In this document: positions 41,461 to 51,705 of the stretch, in pieces
Position numbering within the stretch: position 1 is the stretch's first letter
Layout: every line of letters starts with the position of its first letter
DNA from: Heterocephalus glaber
Lineage: Eukaryota > Chordata > Mammalia > Rodentia > Bathyergidae
NCBI RefSeq assembly: GCF_000247695.1
Contig: NW_004624843.1
Location: 5,362,604 to 5,426,603 of the forward strand
Length of the DNA stretch: 64,000 bases
Direction: 5' to 3'
Notes under the pieces: generated by a model
The model's input: the letters and a program-made list of their open reading frames with translations, nothing else
What the model was told of the DNA's origin: nothing
Databases searched by the model: none
Translations under genes and position numbers: made by a program

Positions 41461-41557
41461 GGGGGCCAGGGATTTAGCTCCGTGGCATCACGCGTGCCTT
41501 GCAAGTGTAAGGTCCTCAGTTTGATCCCCAGTACCCCCCAACCCGCCCAAATAAATA
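41461..41557 (+). mobile_element. Young ID-type SINE
   Basis: GGGGCCAGGGATTTAGCTC through GATCCCCAGTACC and a mixed tail. The 11-base duplication AAATTCCTTTT is at 41450-41460 and 41558-41568. Confidence 0.92.
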
Positions 41558-41619
41558 AATTCCTTTTAGGATGAAGAGAAAATCGAGCAGAGCATCAATT
41601 TTTAAATTTTTTTAATTTT

Positions 41620-41697
41620 TTTACCAGTACCAGGATTGAACTCAGGACCTTGTGCTTGCCAGGCAGGTGCAGTGCTGCTAAGCTATATCCCTGGCCC
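41620..41697 (-). mobile_element. ID-type SINE, CTGGCAAG subtype
   Basis: CCAGTACCAGGATTGAACTC, GCCAGGCAGGTGC and TATATCCCTGGCCC. CATCAAT flanks both sides. Confidence 0.88.
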
Positions 41698-41721
41698 ACA
41701 TCAATAAAATTTTTTTTTTTT

Positions 41722-41905
41722 TTTTTTTGCTTAAATTCTATTATTGGTACATTTTAGGTATACAATACCTAATTTACATTTATCATTGGGTGCTTGTACC
41801 TGTACATGATGTATCTTGGTTCTTATTTTTTTCCCATTACCTGTGTGCCCTTCCCCCCCCCACCCTTCCCTGTTTACATAAACTTTGTTTCCATTTTTTT
41901 CTGTT
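41722..41905 (-). mobile_element. L1 3' end fragment
   Basis: TTATTGGTACATTTTAGG, TTATCATTGGGTGCTTG and CACCCTTCCCTGTTTACAT, close to 25625-25795. It is severely 5'-truncated. Confidence 0.87.
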
Positions 41906-42149
41906 CCACATCAATAAGTTTTAAAAAAGATACCCCATAAGAACAATAGTTTCACCTGTAATATGTGGGTCTGGTATATGTAGACAATTTCCTTGAACTT
42001 CTGTTGACTTTTTTGAGAAAAAAACCTGTTATTTCCTTAGGCTAAATGTTTAGAAATAAAGTGAGTAATTTTAGTAATCAAGTGAATAAGCCTGATTTTG
42101 CTTCATGAACTTTTGTTAAAAATCAATATTTTTACAGGTCATATTTTAT

Positions 42150-42290
42150 TTTTTGGCTTTTTGTTTTTCTTTGAGGCAGGATCTCACTATGTATGTAGCC
42201 CATGGTGGCCTGGAACTTGTGACAATCCTCCTGGCTCCGCTTCCCAAGTGGTAGGGATTACAGCATGCACCACCATGCTTGGATACAGAG
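42150..42290 (-). mobile_element. B1 SINE
   Basis: TTTGAGGCAGGATCTCAC, TGGCCTGGAACTTGTGAC and CACCACCATGCTTGG. Confidence 0.85.
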
Positions 42291-42419
42291 CATATTTTAA
42301 AAGTTACTCAGAAGTATTTGCATGCTTAGTAAGACAATTTATTATTGTGAGCTATAATGAAAAAGTTTTTGAGAGTACATAACAATTTTCTCTTATTTTT
42401 GTATTTTAAAATACTTTAT

Positions 42420-42535
42420 TTTTGTTTTTCTGAGACAGTGTCTCATTGTTTCATTTAGGCTGGCCTTAAATTGTAATCTTTTGCCGTAGCCCTCTTGAGT
42501 GCTGGGATTATAGGCATGTACCGCCACATCTGGTC
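42420..42535 (-). mobile_element. B1 SINE, diverged
   Basis: TCTGAGACAGTGTCTCATTG and TTGAGTGCTGGGATTATAGG. Confidence 0.82.
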
Positions 42536-42649
42536 AAAATTCCTTTTAAACCAAGTTAATGTTGAAAAGAATTTTAACTTTCTGTGATGTTCTTGTTGAA
42601 GTTGTAGAAGTACTTCATTCAGGCCAGAGATATCCTTTTTTAATTTTTT

Positions 42650-42733
42650 TATTTTTTGGTACCGGGGCTTGAACTCAGGACCTTGTGCTTGCGAGGCAGG
42701 TGGCAGAACCACTGAGCTAAATCCCCGGCCCCT
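42650..42733 (-). mobile_element. ID-type SINE, CTCGCAAG subtype
   Basis: GGTACCGGGGCTTGAACTCAG, GTGCTTGCGAGGCAGG and ATCCCCGGCCCC. Confidence 0.92.
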
Positions 42734-43211
42734 AGAAATATTCTTTTTGTGGAGATTAAAGTAATTTAAGAATATTTTGAGTTGTGGAAATGGAGAGTAA
42801 GTCATTACTTTCACTAATATTTCTTTATCTTGTATTCTCTGTCTTTTTTTGGTATATGTAAAATTACATTGATGTTCAAATGTTACTGTACTTGCATTTT
42901 GTTGAGTAAATATTTAACTTTTTCTACTCTTTTACTATTATAAATGATGTGGGATTCTCCTTCACGTTTGGACTTTTCATTTTCATCATTTTACTTGACT
43001 CTTTTCTGAAGTTGGCGGAAAAATGTATTCTGGGTTTACTTTTTTAGCCTAGTGACTGAACATTGCTTCATTTGAATGTACGCCTGTGTACAAGCTAAAA
43101 GAGCTGACAGAATATCAAGGTAGTGGTGTCAATTTTTTTGTAGCAAAAATTAAGTAGGGAATGAATTTAGAATCTGCTATTGGAAAACTTAAATTTAAAA
43201 TAGTTTCATTT
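42734..43211. other. Single-copy GIGYF2 intron 2
   Basis: AT-rich, no repeat or exon signature. Confidence 0.45.
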
Positions 43212-43320
43212 TGCCTGTAATCCCAGCACTCAAGGCTGAGGAAAGAGGTTTGTCATGAGTTTGACTCTAACCTGGGCTACATAGCAAGACCCTGTCTCAA
43301 AAAACAAAACAAAACAAAGT
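43212..43320 (+). mobile_element. B1 SINE, 5'-truncated
   Basis: It begins TTGCCTGTAATCCCAGCAC and ends GACCCTGTCTC plus a CAAAA tail. AGTTTCATTT flanks it, so the truncation occurred at insertion. Confidence 0.88.
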
Positions 43321-43410
43321 TTCATTTCATGCCCACTGAAATATTTTTAACTGTACTAATTTTTTTCTAGCTAAATCATTTATGGTATAATTGAACCTTT
43401 TTATTTATTT

Positions 43411-43645
43411 TTGTTTTAGGTACTGGGGATCAAACTTTGGTCCTTGTGCTTGTGAGGCAGGTGGCGGAACCACTGAGCTAAATCCCTGGCCCTATTTTTT
43501 GTTTTTTGAGACAGGGCCGCCTTTTGCAGTTCAGGGTGGCCCTGAACTCACTGTGTAGCCCAGGCTGGCCTCGAACTCGCAGAGATCCTCCTGCCTCAGC
43601 CTCCCGAATGCTAGGATTACAGGCATGTGCCACCATGCCTAGCAG
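43411..43645 (-). mobile_element. Reverse ID followed by reverse B1
   Basis: ID about 43415-43494 (GTACTGGGGATCAAACTTTGG). B1 about 43498-43645 (TTTTTGAGACAGGGCCGCC, two GGCC-TGAACTC copies). Confidence 0.9.
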
Positions 43646-43929
43646 TTTAACCTTTTAAAAAAAAGAGATAAAAAGCCACATGCACCACCATGTCCTGCTG
43701 CCAGATGGTTTTTATAAGAAAGATTCAGGAGTTTTTCAAGAGTGTGTACCTTGGTCTGTTATTGGGTAGCTAATCTGCCCACTTTCGCTTCTGGGTTCAC
43801 TCTTAGGAAACCTTTTTAAAGCTGCACTATCAAATTGGGTGTTTGATTCTCCGTCTTTGGACCTGGCCATGCTTGTCAAGATGGCATTTCATGTGGAAAT
43901 CTGCAGTTTCTTCCTGTTGCAGGTTTTTT
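43646..43929. other. GIGYF2 intron 2, nothing recognised
   Basis: No element seen. Confidence 0.4.
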
Positions 43930-44082
43930 TGTGGGGGGGTTTTAAGACAGGGTCTTACTATGGAGTTTAGTTTGGCCCTAAACTCATTATGTATCCCAGG
44001 CTAGCCTCAAGCTTGTGGTGATCCTCCTGCCTCATCCTCCCAAATTGCTGATACTACAGGTGTGCACCACCACGCCAGGCTT
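43930..44082 (-). mobile_element. B1 SINE with internal duplication
   Basis: TTTTAAGACAGGGTCTTAC, two GG(C)T-GCC-segments and CACCACCACGCCAGGC. Confidence 0.87.
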
Positions 44083-44293
44083 GGTTCATGGTACAGTGAT
44101 TGCCTAAGCCCAGAAGTCATTGGCTCCTGTGCTCTATCCCACTGTGTACTTAAGAATGAGGGGGAAGAGTTGAAGAGTCTTATCTTTACTTTGTTGTAAA
44201 CCCAACAATAAGAGCCAGGTTGATTCTTTTCTTTTTCTTTTTCCTCCTTTGAAAATATACTATGTCACACACATGCACAAAGTGATAGATGAG

Positions 44294-44386
44294 GGCCGGG
44301 GATTTAGCTCAGTGGTTTCACTGCCTGATGCGCAAGCGCAAGGACCCGAGTTCGATCCCAGGTACCAAAAAAAAACAACAAACAAC
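44294..44386 (+). mobile_element. Young ID-type SINE, TGCGCAAG subtype
   Basis: GGCCGGGGATTTAGCTCAG, GATGCGCAAGCGCAAGG and GATCCCAGGTACC, then an A/CAACA tail. The perfect 15-base duplication AAAGTGATAGATGAG is at 44279-44293 and 44387-44401. Confidence 0.96.
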
Positions 44387-44401
44387 AAAGTGATAGATGA
44401 G

Positions 44402-44792
44402 TTGCCAATTATGAGCTGAATAGTTATAAATGAAAAAGTCAGGAAAACTATAGAAAAATATATAAAGAAAATAAAAATAATGAGAATAATCAAATAAAAT
44501 AATAGTGAGGGCTAAATTTAGCTCGTCTTTTAAAAGTTGACAAAAGGACCGGATTATCTGACATTTAAATTCAAGTACACGGATGCACTTTATTAAAGAC
44601 AGATTTCCTGGTATCAATTGCATAAGGAATATACTGCTTGAATTCACTTAGAAGGAATTTTGGGGAAACAAAAGGAATCTTGAATAATGGGCATGGTCCA
44701 ACATAGAGATGATGAGGAAATATTTTCTCCCTCCCTTCTCCTTCCCATTGATTGAAACCAGTACTGCAGTGAGCTACATTCTCAGCACTTTA
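44402..44792. other. GIGYF2 intron 2, nothing recognised
   Basis: AT-rich. A poor ID-like remnant (CAGTGAGCTACATTCTCAGC) lies at about 44760-44790. Confidence 0.4.
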
Positions 44793-45058
44793 TTTTTGCG
44801 GTATTAGGGATTGAACCCTGGGCCTTCTCACTGAACTACAGTACCACCTCCCTTTATTTTCAGACAGTGTCTGGCTAAGTTGCTTGGGCTGGGCTTGAAC
44901 TTGAAATCCTCCTGCCTTGGTCTCCCACAGTGCTGGGGTTATAAGTGTGCATTACCAAGTCTGCCTCTCAGTTTTTTTTTTTTGTACCGGGGATCGAACT
45001 TGGGTCCTTGCACTTGGCGCAGCAGGTGACGAAACCACTGAGCCAAATCCCCGGCCCC
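44793..45058 (-). mobile_element. Reverse B1-dID followed by reverse ID
   Basis: The B1-dID spans about 44793-44967 (GTATTAGGGATTGAACCC, GCTAAGTTGCTTGGGCTGGG). The ID spans about 44971-45058 (GTACCGGGGATCGAACTTGG). TCTCAGTT flanks the ID. Confidence 0.9.
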
Positions 45059-46385
45059 TCTCTCAGTTCTTTTTAAGCCTGTCTACCTTTGTTTGAAGTC
45101 CTTATCTCTAAAATTGGAATAGCCACGGGGGAGAGAAGGCCAGAGGAGATGAGAACCTTGCCAGCTGCTCTGTTTTAATAGTTTTCAGCACGAGAAAGGC
45201 ATGGCAACAGGGCAGTCTCAGAACTGTGCCCAGGTTTGCTTCATGTCCTTTTCTTAGTCCTTCCTCAGAGGTTAAGTGCTCTTACTTTTCAGAGGTGCTA
45301 GGACAAGTTCTCTCAGGATGGTTGGGGCCTGCTAATGCCACACTGCTCTGTGTTCCTGTCTTTCTCTGTCGTTGTCTAGACTGAAAGTCTGTCTGAATGT
45401 GCACCCGTTGTTGTCGTCTCATCCTCACTTTCTTCTCCTGACCCCACCTCTCCTTCCTGACTTCATTCTTTTTGAAGACTTTTGTACTGATTTTGTTTTG
45501 AATCTGTCCATTGTGTTAGCTGTTGATGTTTTCTGGCTGCCTTCAGGTGATGGAAGTCCATCTTGCCCTGGTAATTTTCCCATCCTTTTCACTTTTGCCC
45601 TCTGAGGTTACCAGTATATTCTCCTAAACTGGTATGTGTGGCAGGGGACTGAATCAGTATCTCATCCCTTTCCATTCATAGACCTATTCTCCTTTCCTGG
45701 GGGACTGCTCCACCTGGTCTTCGCCTGTTGTCTCTGTGTAGTTAGTGATATCCTTTCATATAGACACTTACTGGTTGGTTGGTTGGTTTGTTGGCCTTGA
45801 ACTCATAGTGATCCTCCTGCCACGCCCAGCTCACTTCTTGGTTTAGGGGATAGATTATTTACATTTATTCTAACTATTCTGTGTCTCTGCAAAACCTTTT
45901 TCCTCTGAAGTCCATGCTGTCTGACTCATTAGACACAGGGCCTTTGATTCACTGTCTTCTCTGCGGTCCTCTGCCATTATCTTGAGGCGGCTCCAGAGTC
46001 CACATAGATGACCCATCAAATCCCCCAGGCTCCCTACTCCTTGACTTTTATCTCCATCTCTATTTCAGGGTTTCAGTTTTATTCCTGTTACACCTCCTTT
46101 TTGAATTACCAAAATCTCAGATTTAGCAACACTTCTCTGATTTCACTTCTTTCCCTATAGTGCCTAATTCACACTTTTCCAGTATCCTCCACTTTTCTTC
46201 CATTTACTGTGCTGATGAAACTAACCCTGGTTTAAAAACTTATTAGGAAATAAAACTTACTAGAAAACTATTGTGAAACCAAAAGGAAAACTTTCTTTCA
46301 ATTCCATCTTTCAGAAGTAATTATTAATATTTGGGGACATAAATTTATATACACAAACATCATCTCCGTATCGTAGAACTTGCCT
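45059..46385. other. Mostly single-copy GIGYF2 intron 2
   Basis: Only a B1 scrap (TTGGCCTTGAACTCATAG, about 45790-45832) is recognised in this stretch. The 77-codon frame at 45372-45605 shows no domain. Confidence 0.5.
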
Positions 46386-46387
46386 TT

Positions 46388-46520
46388 TTTTGAGACAGGG
46401 TCTCATTATGTAGATCAGAGTGACCTTGAACTCACTATGTGGCCTCAAGTCCTGGGGTGATCCTCCTGCCTCAGCCTCCCAAGTGCTGGGATTACAGGCA
46501 TGTGCCACCATTCCTGACTA
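46388..46520 (-). mobile_element. B1 SINE
   Basis: TTTTTGAGACAGGGTCTCA, GACCTTGAACTCACTATG and CACCATTCCTGAC. Confidence 0.9.
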
Positions 46521-46539
46521 GTTTTTTAAAAAATATTTT

Positions 46540-46630
46540 TGTAGGGGCCGAGGGTGTACCTCAGTGGGACTGCACCTGCTTTGCAAGTGCAAGTCGTGAG
46601 TTCGATCCCTGGTAGCAAAAAAATTTTTTT
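46540..46630 (+). mobile_element. ID-type SINE
   Basis: GGGGCCGAGGGTGTACCTCAG, TTGCAAGTGCAAG and GATCCCTGGTAGC, with an A/T tail. Confidence 0.88.
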
Positions 46631-46744
46631 TTGTTTTTTGTTTTTGGAATTTCTCTCTCTCTTTTTTTTTTTTTTTTTTTTAGAATTTCTCTTAAATGCT
46701 TAATTGTTGGTTTTTTTGTCAGGTACTTTATTTTTCTTACTGAC

Positions 46745-47075
46745 ACAAATGCTATTTGATTTATGACGGGGTTATATCCTCATAAATCTACCTTTAGTTC
46801 AAAATATTGTAAATTCAAAATGCATTTAACACACCTGCTGAACATCACAGTTCGGTGACACACTACAGTGTAGAGTGTTGTTTCTCTTGTAGTTGCATGG
46901 CTCCCTGGGTGATGTGGCTTGCTGCAGCTGCTCAGCATTGCTAGAGAGATTGGTATAGCTAGTCTAGGAAAAGGGCAAAACTTGAAATTTGGAGTATGAT
47001 TTCTACTGAATACATATCACTTGGATACTGTGGTAAAATTGAAAAATTGTAAATTACACCAGTAAGTTGTGGACC
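46745..47075. mobile_element. Ancient DNA transposon remnant (Tigger/MER-type)
   Basis: TATGACGGGGTTATATCC, CAAAATGCATTTAACACACC, TTTCTACTGAATACATATC and ACACCAGTAAGTTGTGGACC. Same family as 30870-31135 but better preserved. Confidence 0.6.
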
Positions 47076-47077
47076 TC

Positions 47078-47315
47078 TTTTTTTTTGGTGCCGGGGATTG
47101 AACTTGGGTCCTTGTACTTGCGCAGCAGGCGGCGAAACCACTGAGCTAAATCCCTGGCCCCTCTTTTTTTTTTTTTTGTGAGCTAGTTTCACTGTGTAGT
47201 CCAGGGTGACCTTGAACTTGTGTAGACCAGGCTGGCCTGGAGCTCACAGTGATCCTCTTGCCTCAGCCTCCTGAGTGCTGGAATTACAGGCATGGACTGC
47301 CTTGTCTGGTGTGGA
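47078..47315 (-). mobile_element. Reverse ID followed by reverse B1
   Basis: ID about 47083-47161 (GGTGCCGGGGATTGAACTTG). CCTCTTTTTTT flanks it. B1 about 47175-47315 (AGTTTCACTGTGTAGTCC). Confidence 0.9.
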
Positions 47316-47849
47316 CTGTTACTAGGTTATGGCTTCTGTGATACTTGATGTATTTCTTTTGTTTTCTTCTCTTTTTCTCTCCCTTTCCCTCTCTCCCTCC
47401 CCCCTTTCTCTTTCTCTTCCTTTCCCACTCCACGTGGGTACCAAATTGCCCAGTCTGGCCCCACATTTGGGAGACTCCTGAGTGCTGGGCTTTCAGGTGT
47501 GCAGTTTCATCCAGGGTTCTGATGTTAAAGATGCCCCTTCTGTTTAGCTCTTAGTAATTTATTTTCCTCCGAGCCCCCTCATGACCCTTCTGAAGAATTA
47601 ATGTCCCAGATACTTCCTGCCCAGACTTTTTCAGAGCCTCTCATTGCCCTTGGGTTTATAGCTGCTGCTTTAGCCCAGTCTTTGCTTCAGCTTTAAGCTT
47701 ACTGAGTAAATTGATAACCTTTCAAAAGAACCCAGTTCTGTCTCTTTTAGCATCTTCATCACCTCTCTTTCTCCCCCTGGCCCTTAAAGATTTTCTGTCA
47801 TTCTTCGTAGCTCAGTATTTGGTGTTTTCATTTTGTGGGTTTAATCTTT
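47316..47849. other. GIGYF2 intron 2 with a pyrimidine tract
   Basis: C/T-rich stretch at about 47350-47430. Faint B1-like decay follows (GAGTGCTGGGCTTTCAGG). The rest is unrecognised. Confidence 0.45.
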
Positions 47850-48130
47850 GGCACATATCCTCATCTATAAAAACGGGGCCAAAAGATCTCTGAACTATCA
47901 GAGAATACATGTAAAGTAGGAAGTATGTTAGTAAGCACATAGATAGCATTCAGTAAATACTAGCAGATTTTATAACTCAGTAGTTCCGCGGTGTTACTCC
48001 CCTCATTAAAGGAGGCCTTCCTAGCATTCCCAGAGCTTATTTTTAGTGTATAACATTGTAATTATGAATACCTTTTTTTCCCAGTTCTACTTAGTAGGCA
48101 TTTGATAAATGTTTTTTGACTTGAATACTA
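47850..48130 (+). mobile_element. MIR followed by L2 3' remnant
   Basis: CCTCATCTATAAAAACGGGG, ATACATGTAAAG and AGCACATAGATAGCATTCAG match MIR order (to about 47975). GGAGGCCTTCCTAGCATTCC and GGCATTTGATAAATG match an L2 3' end (about 47998-48130). Confidence 0.62.
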
Positions 48131-48183
48131 ATACCATTTTGCAGTTAACTCCTTGTTTTATCTTCTCTGAAATTTTCAGTTTA

Positions 48184-48275
48184 TTTATTTATTTATTTAT
48201 TTGGTACCGGGGATCGAACTTGGGTCCTTAGGTTGTGAGGCAGGTGGTGGAACCACTGAGCTAAATCCCCGGCCC
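48184..48275 (-). mobile_element. Young ID-type SINE, CTCGCAAG subtype
   Basis: (TTTA)n tail, GGTACCGGGGATCGAACTTG and ATCCCCGGCCC. The perfect 16-base duplication TGAAATTTTCAGTTTA is at 48168-48183 and 48276-48291. The CTTGCG-type centre is altered to AGGTTGTG. Confidence 0.96.
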
Positions 48276-48451
48276 TGAAATTTTCAGTTTAAAGGAACAG
48301 GGGCTGTTGGATATTCTGTCACACTCAAGGAAGATGAATAGCAACACCTCTTATTTTTGAAAACTGGGCTGTTCACATTTGTTTTTGAACTCTTACTGCT
48401 TCAGCAAATTTTGAGAGACCGAAGTGGTTGCGATAAAACAGTCCTCCTTTT

Positions 48452-48765
48452 TTTTTGTGGTGCTGGGGATTCAACCCAGAGTCACATACATCTAGGCAAG
48501 TGCTCTACCAGTGAACTATATTCCCAGCCCTCCCCTCTCCCTTTTTAAAGCCCTAGCTAGTATATTCATGCAATCCATGTGAACTTCATTTAGCATAGAT
48601 TTTATGATTTTATTTATTGATTTTTGGTTTTTTGAGACAGAGTCTTGCTGTGTAACTCAGGTTGGAACTCACTAGGTAGCCCAGCCTGGCCTGGAATTTG
48701 AGGCGATTCCCCTGGGTTAGCCTCCCACGTACTGGGATTACAGGGTGTACTACCACACCTGGCTT
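48452..48765 (-). mobile_element. Reverse ID and, after a spacer, reverse B1
   Basis: ID about 48452-48532 (GGTGCTGGGGATTCAACCC, TATATTCCCAGCCC). B1 about 48625-48765 (TTTTTTGAGACAGAGTCTTG). Confidence 0.85.
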
Positions 48766-49301
48766 AGCATAGACTTTAATTCTTGCTATGTGTAGGGACT
48801 ACTATTCTGAGTCAAGGACAAGTATAGTCTGATCTTTGTTCTTTAAAAACTTAAAACCCAGCTAAAATATATTTAAGTGAAAAATTAAAATAACAATATG
48901 AGGCTGGAGGTATAGCTCAGAGGCCCTGGGTTAAATTTCTAGTACCACAAGTACAAAAAAATATAAATAATTCTGTTATAAAAATATGAAACTTCAAGTA
49001 TTGTATTAAACATATAATGTGTGTTATATTGAACTCACTGTAGTGAACTTTAATTTTCCTTAACAATTATACATTTTAAGTAAATATGATTTCAGAAATC
49101 TATTCAATAGTAAAAACGTAAGTGAAGGTTGTTTATAATAGTATTGTTTATAATGGCAAAAAACAAAGTCATGCATTTCTGTGTAACTTTCGAAAACTTG
49201 CAGCTTAATTCTGTATCTGTTTGGTAGAGGCTTGTCTGTGCAAATATATTGAGAGAAAGTTATGTTTCAGAAAAAGTATATGGTGTGATTCTAGTTTTTT
49301 T
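48766..49301. other. AT-rich GIGYF2 intron 2 with an ID scrap
   Basis: A forward ID remnant (GAGGTATAGCTCAGAGGCCC) lies at about 48903-48950. The rest is unrecognised. Confidence 0.45.
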
Positions 49302-49790
49302 TTTAACTTTTAAATTGCCTTAAAAAAAACCTTTTAAATTGCCTTTATTGGTATTCTTTTATGTTTCTGAAATCTGAAATTAAGAATTTTTTCTTTAACA
49401 CATTTTAATAAATTTTATTTTATCCCATTCCCCCCTCAGGCCCCCTCCCCTCCCTGTGTACAAAAGCTTTGTTTCTATTTTTTCCTTCTATTTTCTTTTT
49501 TTCTTGTCCCTCCCTCCCTCCTTCCCTCCCTCCCTTCCTTCCTTCCTTCCTTCCTTCCTTCCTTCCTTCCTCCCTTCCTCCCTTCCTTCCTCCCTTCCTC
49601 CCTCTCGCCCTCCCTCCCTCCTCCCTTGTTCCCCTTCCCATTTGAACACTTTCTCCCCATTTCCCAACACCCATTATACATCTCAGCCTTTATTTCCACA
49701 TTCAGTTTCTCACACTAGAAGAACAATGTGATATTTAAACATGTGTGTCTGGTTTATTTCACTTGAGTATGGTCTCAAGGTCCATCCATT
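49302..49790 (-). mobile_element. L1 3' end fragment with expanded CCTT tract
   Basis: CAAAAGCTTTGTTTCTATTT and CATTTCCCAACACCCATTAT match the reversed L1 3' UTR at 22150-22400. The pyrimidine tract at 49500-49640 has become regular CCTT and CCCT units. TGATTCTAGTTTTTTT before and after suggests the target duplication. Confidence 0.82.
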
Positions 49791-50114
49791 TGATTCTAGT
49801 TTTTTTAAAAAAAATCGCCTTTTTTTTGTTACTGTGCTTTGTTTTTTGTTTGTTTAATAATCGGCATTTGTTGACCAAAACCCGGTGTTTAAATGTAAGT
49901 TCAGAGATTAAGGACGAGTGTAAATGATGAAGGAAAACAAGCTTGTTATAAAAAGGAAATGGAGAGCAGGAGAAACTCTGGCACCAAGGGGCTGGGCCTG
50001 ATGTAGCAGGCTCTTCACTGCTGAGGGACACAGGAGGCAGTGACGCTACCTTGGACCAGAAGAAGCAGAAGCACAGTGGTGGATGGTGCCCGGCCTCCCT
50101 GTGTGCTTTGTTTT
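49791..50114. other. GIGYF2 intron 2, nothing recognised
   Basis: No element seen. Confidence 0.4.
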
Positions 50115-50315
50115 TTTGTGTTTTTTTGGTACCGGGGATCAAACTTGGGTCCTGGCGCTTGCACAGCAGGCGGCGAAACCACTGAGCTAAATCCCCGGTC
50201 CCGCTTTGGTTTTTTGAGACAGAATCTCATTGCATAGTACAGGCTACCTTCAGATCCTCTTGGCCTCTGCAGGTTGAGTGCTGAAATTATAGTCATGAGC
50301 TGCCACGCCAGGCCT
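50115..50315 (-). mobile_element. Reverse ID nested at the tail of a reverse B1
   Basis: ID about 50125-50201 (GGTACCGGGGATCAAACTTG, ATCCCCGGTCCC) with GCTTTG on both sides. B1 about 50209-50315 (TTTTTTGAGACAGAATCTC). Confidence 0.9.
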
Positions 50316-50657
50316 TGATTCTAATTTTGTAAAAGCAAATATCTAATTCCCCTTCCCTACCACATATACGTGTGAGTGCATGTTTGTCTAAATATGAAAA
50401 GACCTGAGGAGGGACACTTTCTAGGCTAACATGTTCATGTCCAGGTTTGGGAATGGAGGTGAGAGCGATCATTTACTTATTGGAGGTTTATGTGAATTCT
50501 GCTGTCACACCAAACAAGGTGACAGTAGTATCCCCAGGGGAGAAGCTAGAGTCAGTGAAGTTGAGTTTAGGCAAAAGGTTTGGCTGGAGATGTCTACACA
50601 GATGGCCTTTCCTCCTGTATTTCCTGTATGGTGTCTGGTGAGGTTTTATTCTTACGC
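50316..50657. other. GIGYF2 intron 2, nothing recognised
   Basis: No element seen. Confidence 0.4.
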
Positions 50658-51051
50658 TGTTGTGGTTTCTATCTAGATGGTCCCCCAAAGCCTCGTGCGC
50701 TCAAAGATGGGTCTGTAGGGAGGTGATTGGATCATGGAGGTGTGATATTCATCTGTGGATTGGTCTACTGATGAATTTATAGCCAAATGTGATGTTGGGA
50801 GGTGGAGCCTAGTGGAGGAGGTGGGTCACTGGGAGTGTGGCCTGGAAGCCTTTCTCTCTCTTCCTCCTTCCCTGATCAATCTGTTGCTTCTCGTCTGCCC
50901 CACTCCTCTGCCATCGTCCTCTGTCATGCTTTGGAGCTCTCTGGACTGTGGACTGAATCCTCTACAAACTGTGAGCCAAAATAAACCTCTCTTCCTTTAA
51001 GTTGTGGGTGTCCGGTATTGTGTCACAGCAACAAAAAAGTGATTTAAGACA
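50658..51051 (+). mobile_element. Solo LTR, ERVL-MaLR type
   Basis: It starts TGTTGTGG and ends TTTAAGACA, i.e. TG to CA. GAGGTGATTGGATCATGG, GGTCACTGGGAGTGTGGCC, TGTGAGCCAAAATAAACC and CACAGCAACAAAAAAGTG are in MaLR order, including a poly(A)-type AATAAA. No internal region and no clear target duplication. Confidence 0.78.
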
Positions 51052-51082
51052 TTTGCCTTGTGCTTGTTCCTTCTTGATCCTG

Positions 51083-51265
51083 CTCTCCCCCTCTCCCCCT
51101 CTCCCCCTCTCTCCCTCTCCCCCTTTCTCCTCCTTTCTCCTCCTTTCTCCTCCTTTCTCCTCCTTTCTCCTCCTTTCTCCTCCTTTCTCCTCCTCTCTCC
51201 TCCTCTCCCCCTCTCCCCCTTTCTCCTCCTCTCTCCTCCTCTCCCCCTTTCTCCTCCCCTTCTCC
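51083..51265. repeat. Polypyrimidine minisatellite, about 10-base unit
   Basis: CCCTCT units give way to a run of the 10-base unit TCCTTTCTCC (clearest at 51125-51190), then mixed TCCTCTC and CCCCTTT variants. One strand is entirely C/T. Confidence 0.92.
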
Positions 51266-51267
51266 CC

Positions 51268-51367
51268 TTCTGAGACAGGGTCTCACTCTGTAGTTCAGGC
51301 TGGCCTTGAACTCACCACAATCCTGCCTGAATGCTAGGATTACAAGTGTTTGCCACCACACCCAGCT
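51268..51367 (-). mobile_element. B1 SINE
   Basis: CTGAGACAGGGTCTCACTC through CACCACACCCAGC. The C/T minisatellite occupies its tail side. Confidence 0.88.
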
Positions 51368-51519
51368 TGATTTCTGTTTTGGCTGTAACTGTCTGGATTT
51401 GGTTCCAAATCTTTCCCCATTCTGCCTCTGCTTCAGAATACAGGGCACCTTACTACATTCATTTTGTCCAAAACCATACTGTGTTGTTCCTTCCAAATTA
51501 GTATTTTCTGCTCTCCTGC

Positions 51520-51705
51520 CCTTTGTTGTTACTAGAGATTGAAGCCAGAGACTTGTACAAGGCACTCTACCACTGAGCTCTTTCCCCAGTCCTTTTTTGT
51601 TTTGAGCCGTAGTGTTACTAAATTGACCACTGGCCTTAAGCTTGTGATTCTCGTACCTCAGCCTCTCAAGTAGCTGGAGTTAACAGATAGGCACCACTGG
51701 AGTTG
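51520..51705 (-). mobile_element. B1-dID composite SINE, reversed
   Basis: TACTAGAGATTGAAGCC and GAGCTCTTTCCCCAGTCC (ID part), TTTTGAGCCGTAGTGTTAC and CAAGTAGCTGGAGTTAAC (B1 part). Confidence 0.78.

Noticed and set aside
44294..44386. tRNA-like sequence (A and B boxes), possible tRNA gene
   Set aside because: It is an ID SINE. It lacks a foldable tRNA body, ends in an A-rich tail and is flanked by a target duplication. The same applies to all other ID copies.
49500..49640. Regularly spaced repeats resembling an array
   Set aside because: These are CCTT and CCCT microsatellite units with no spacers, and the genome is mammalian. Not a CRISPR array.
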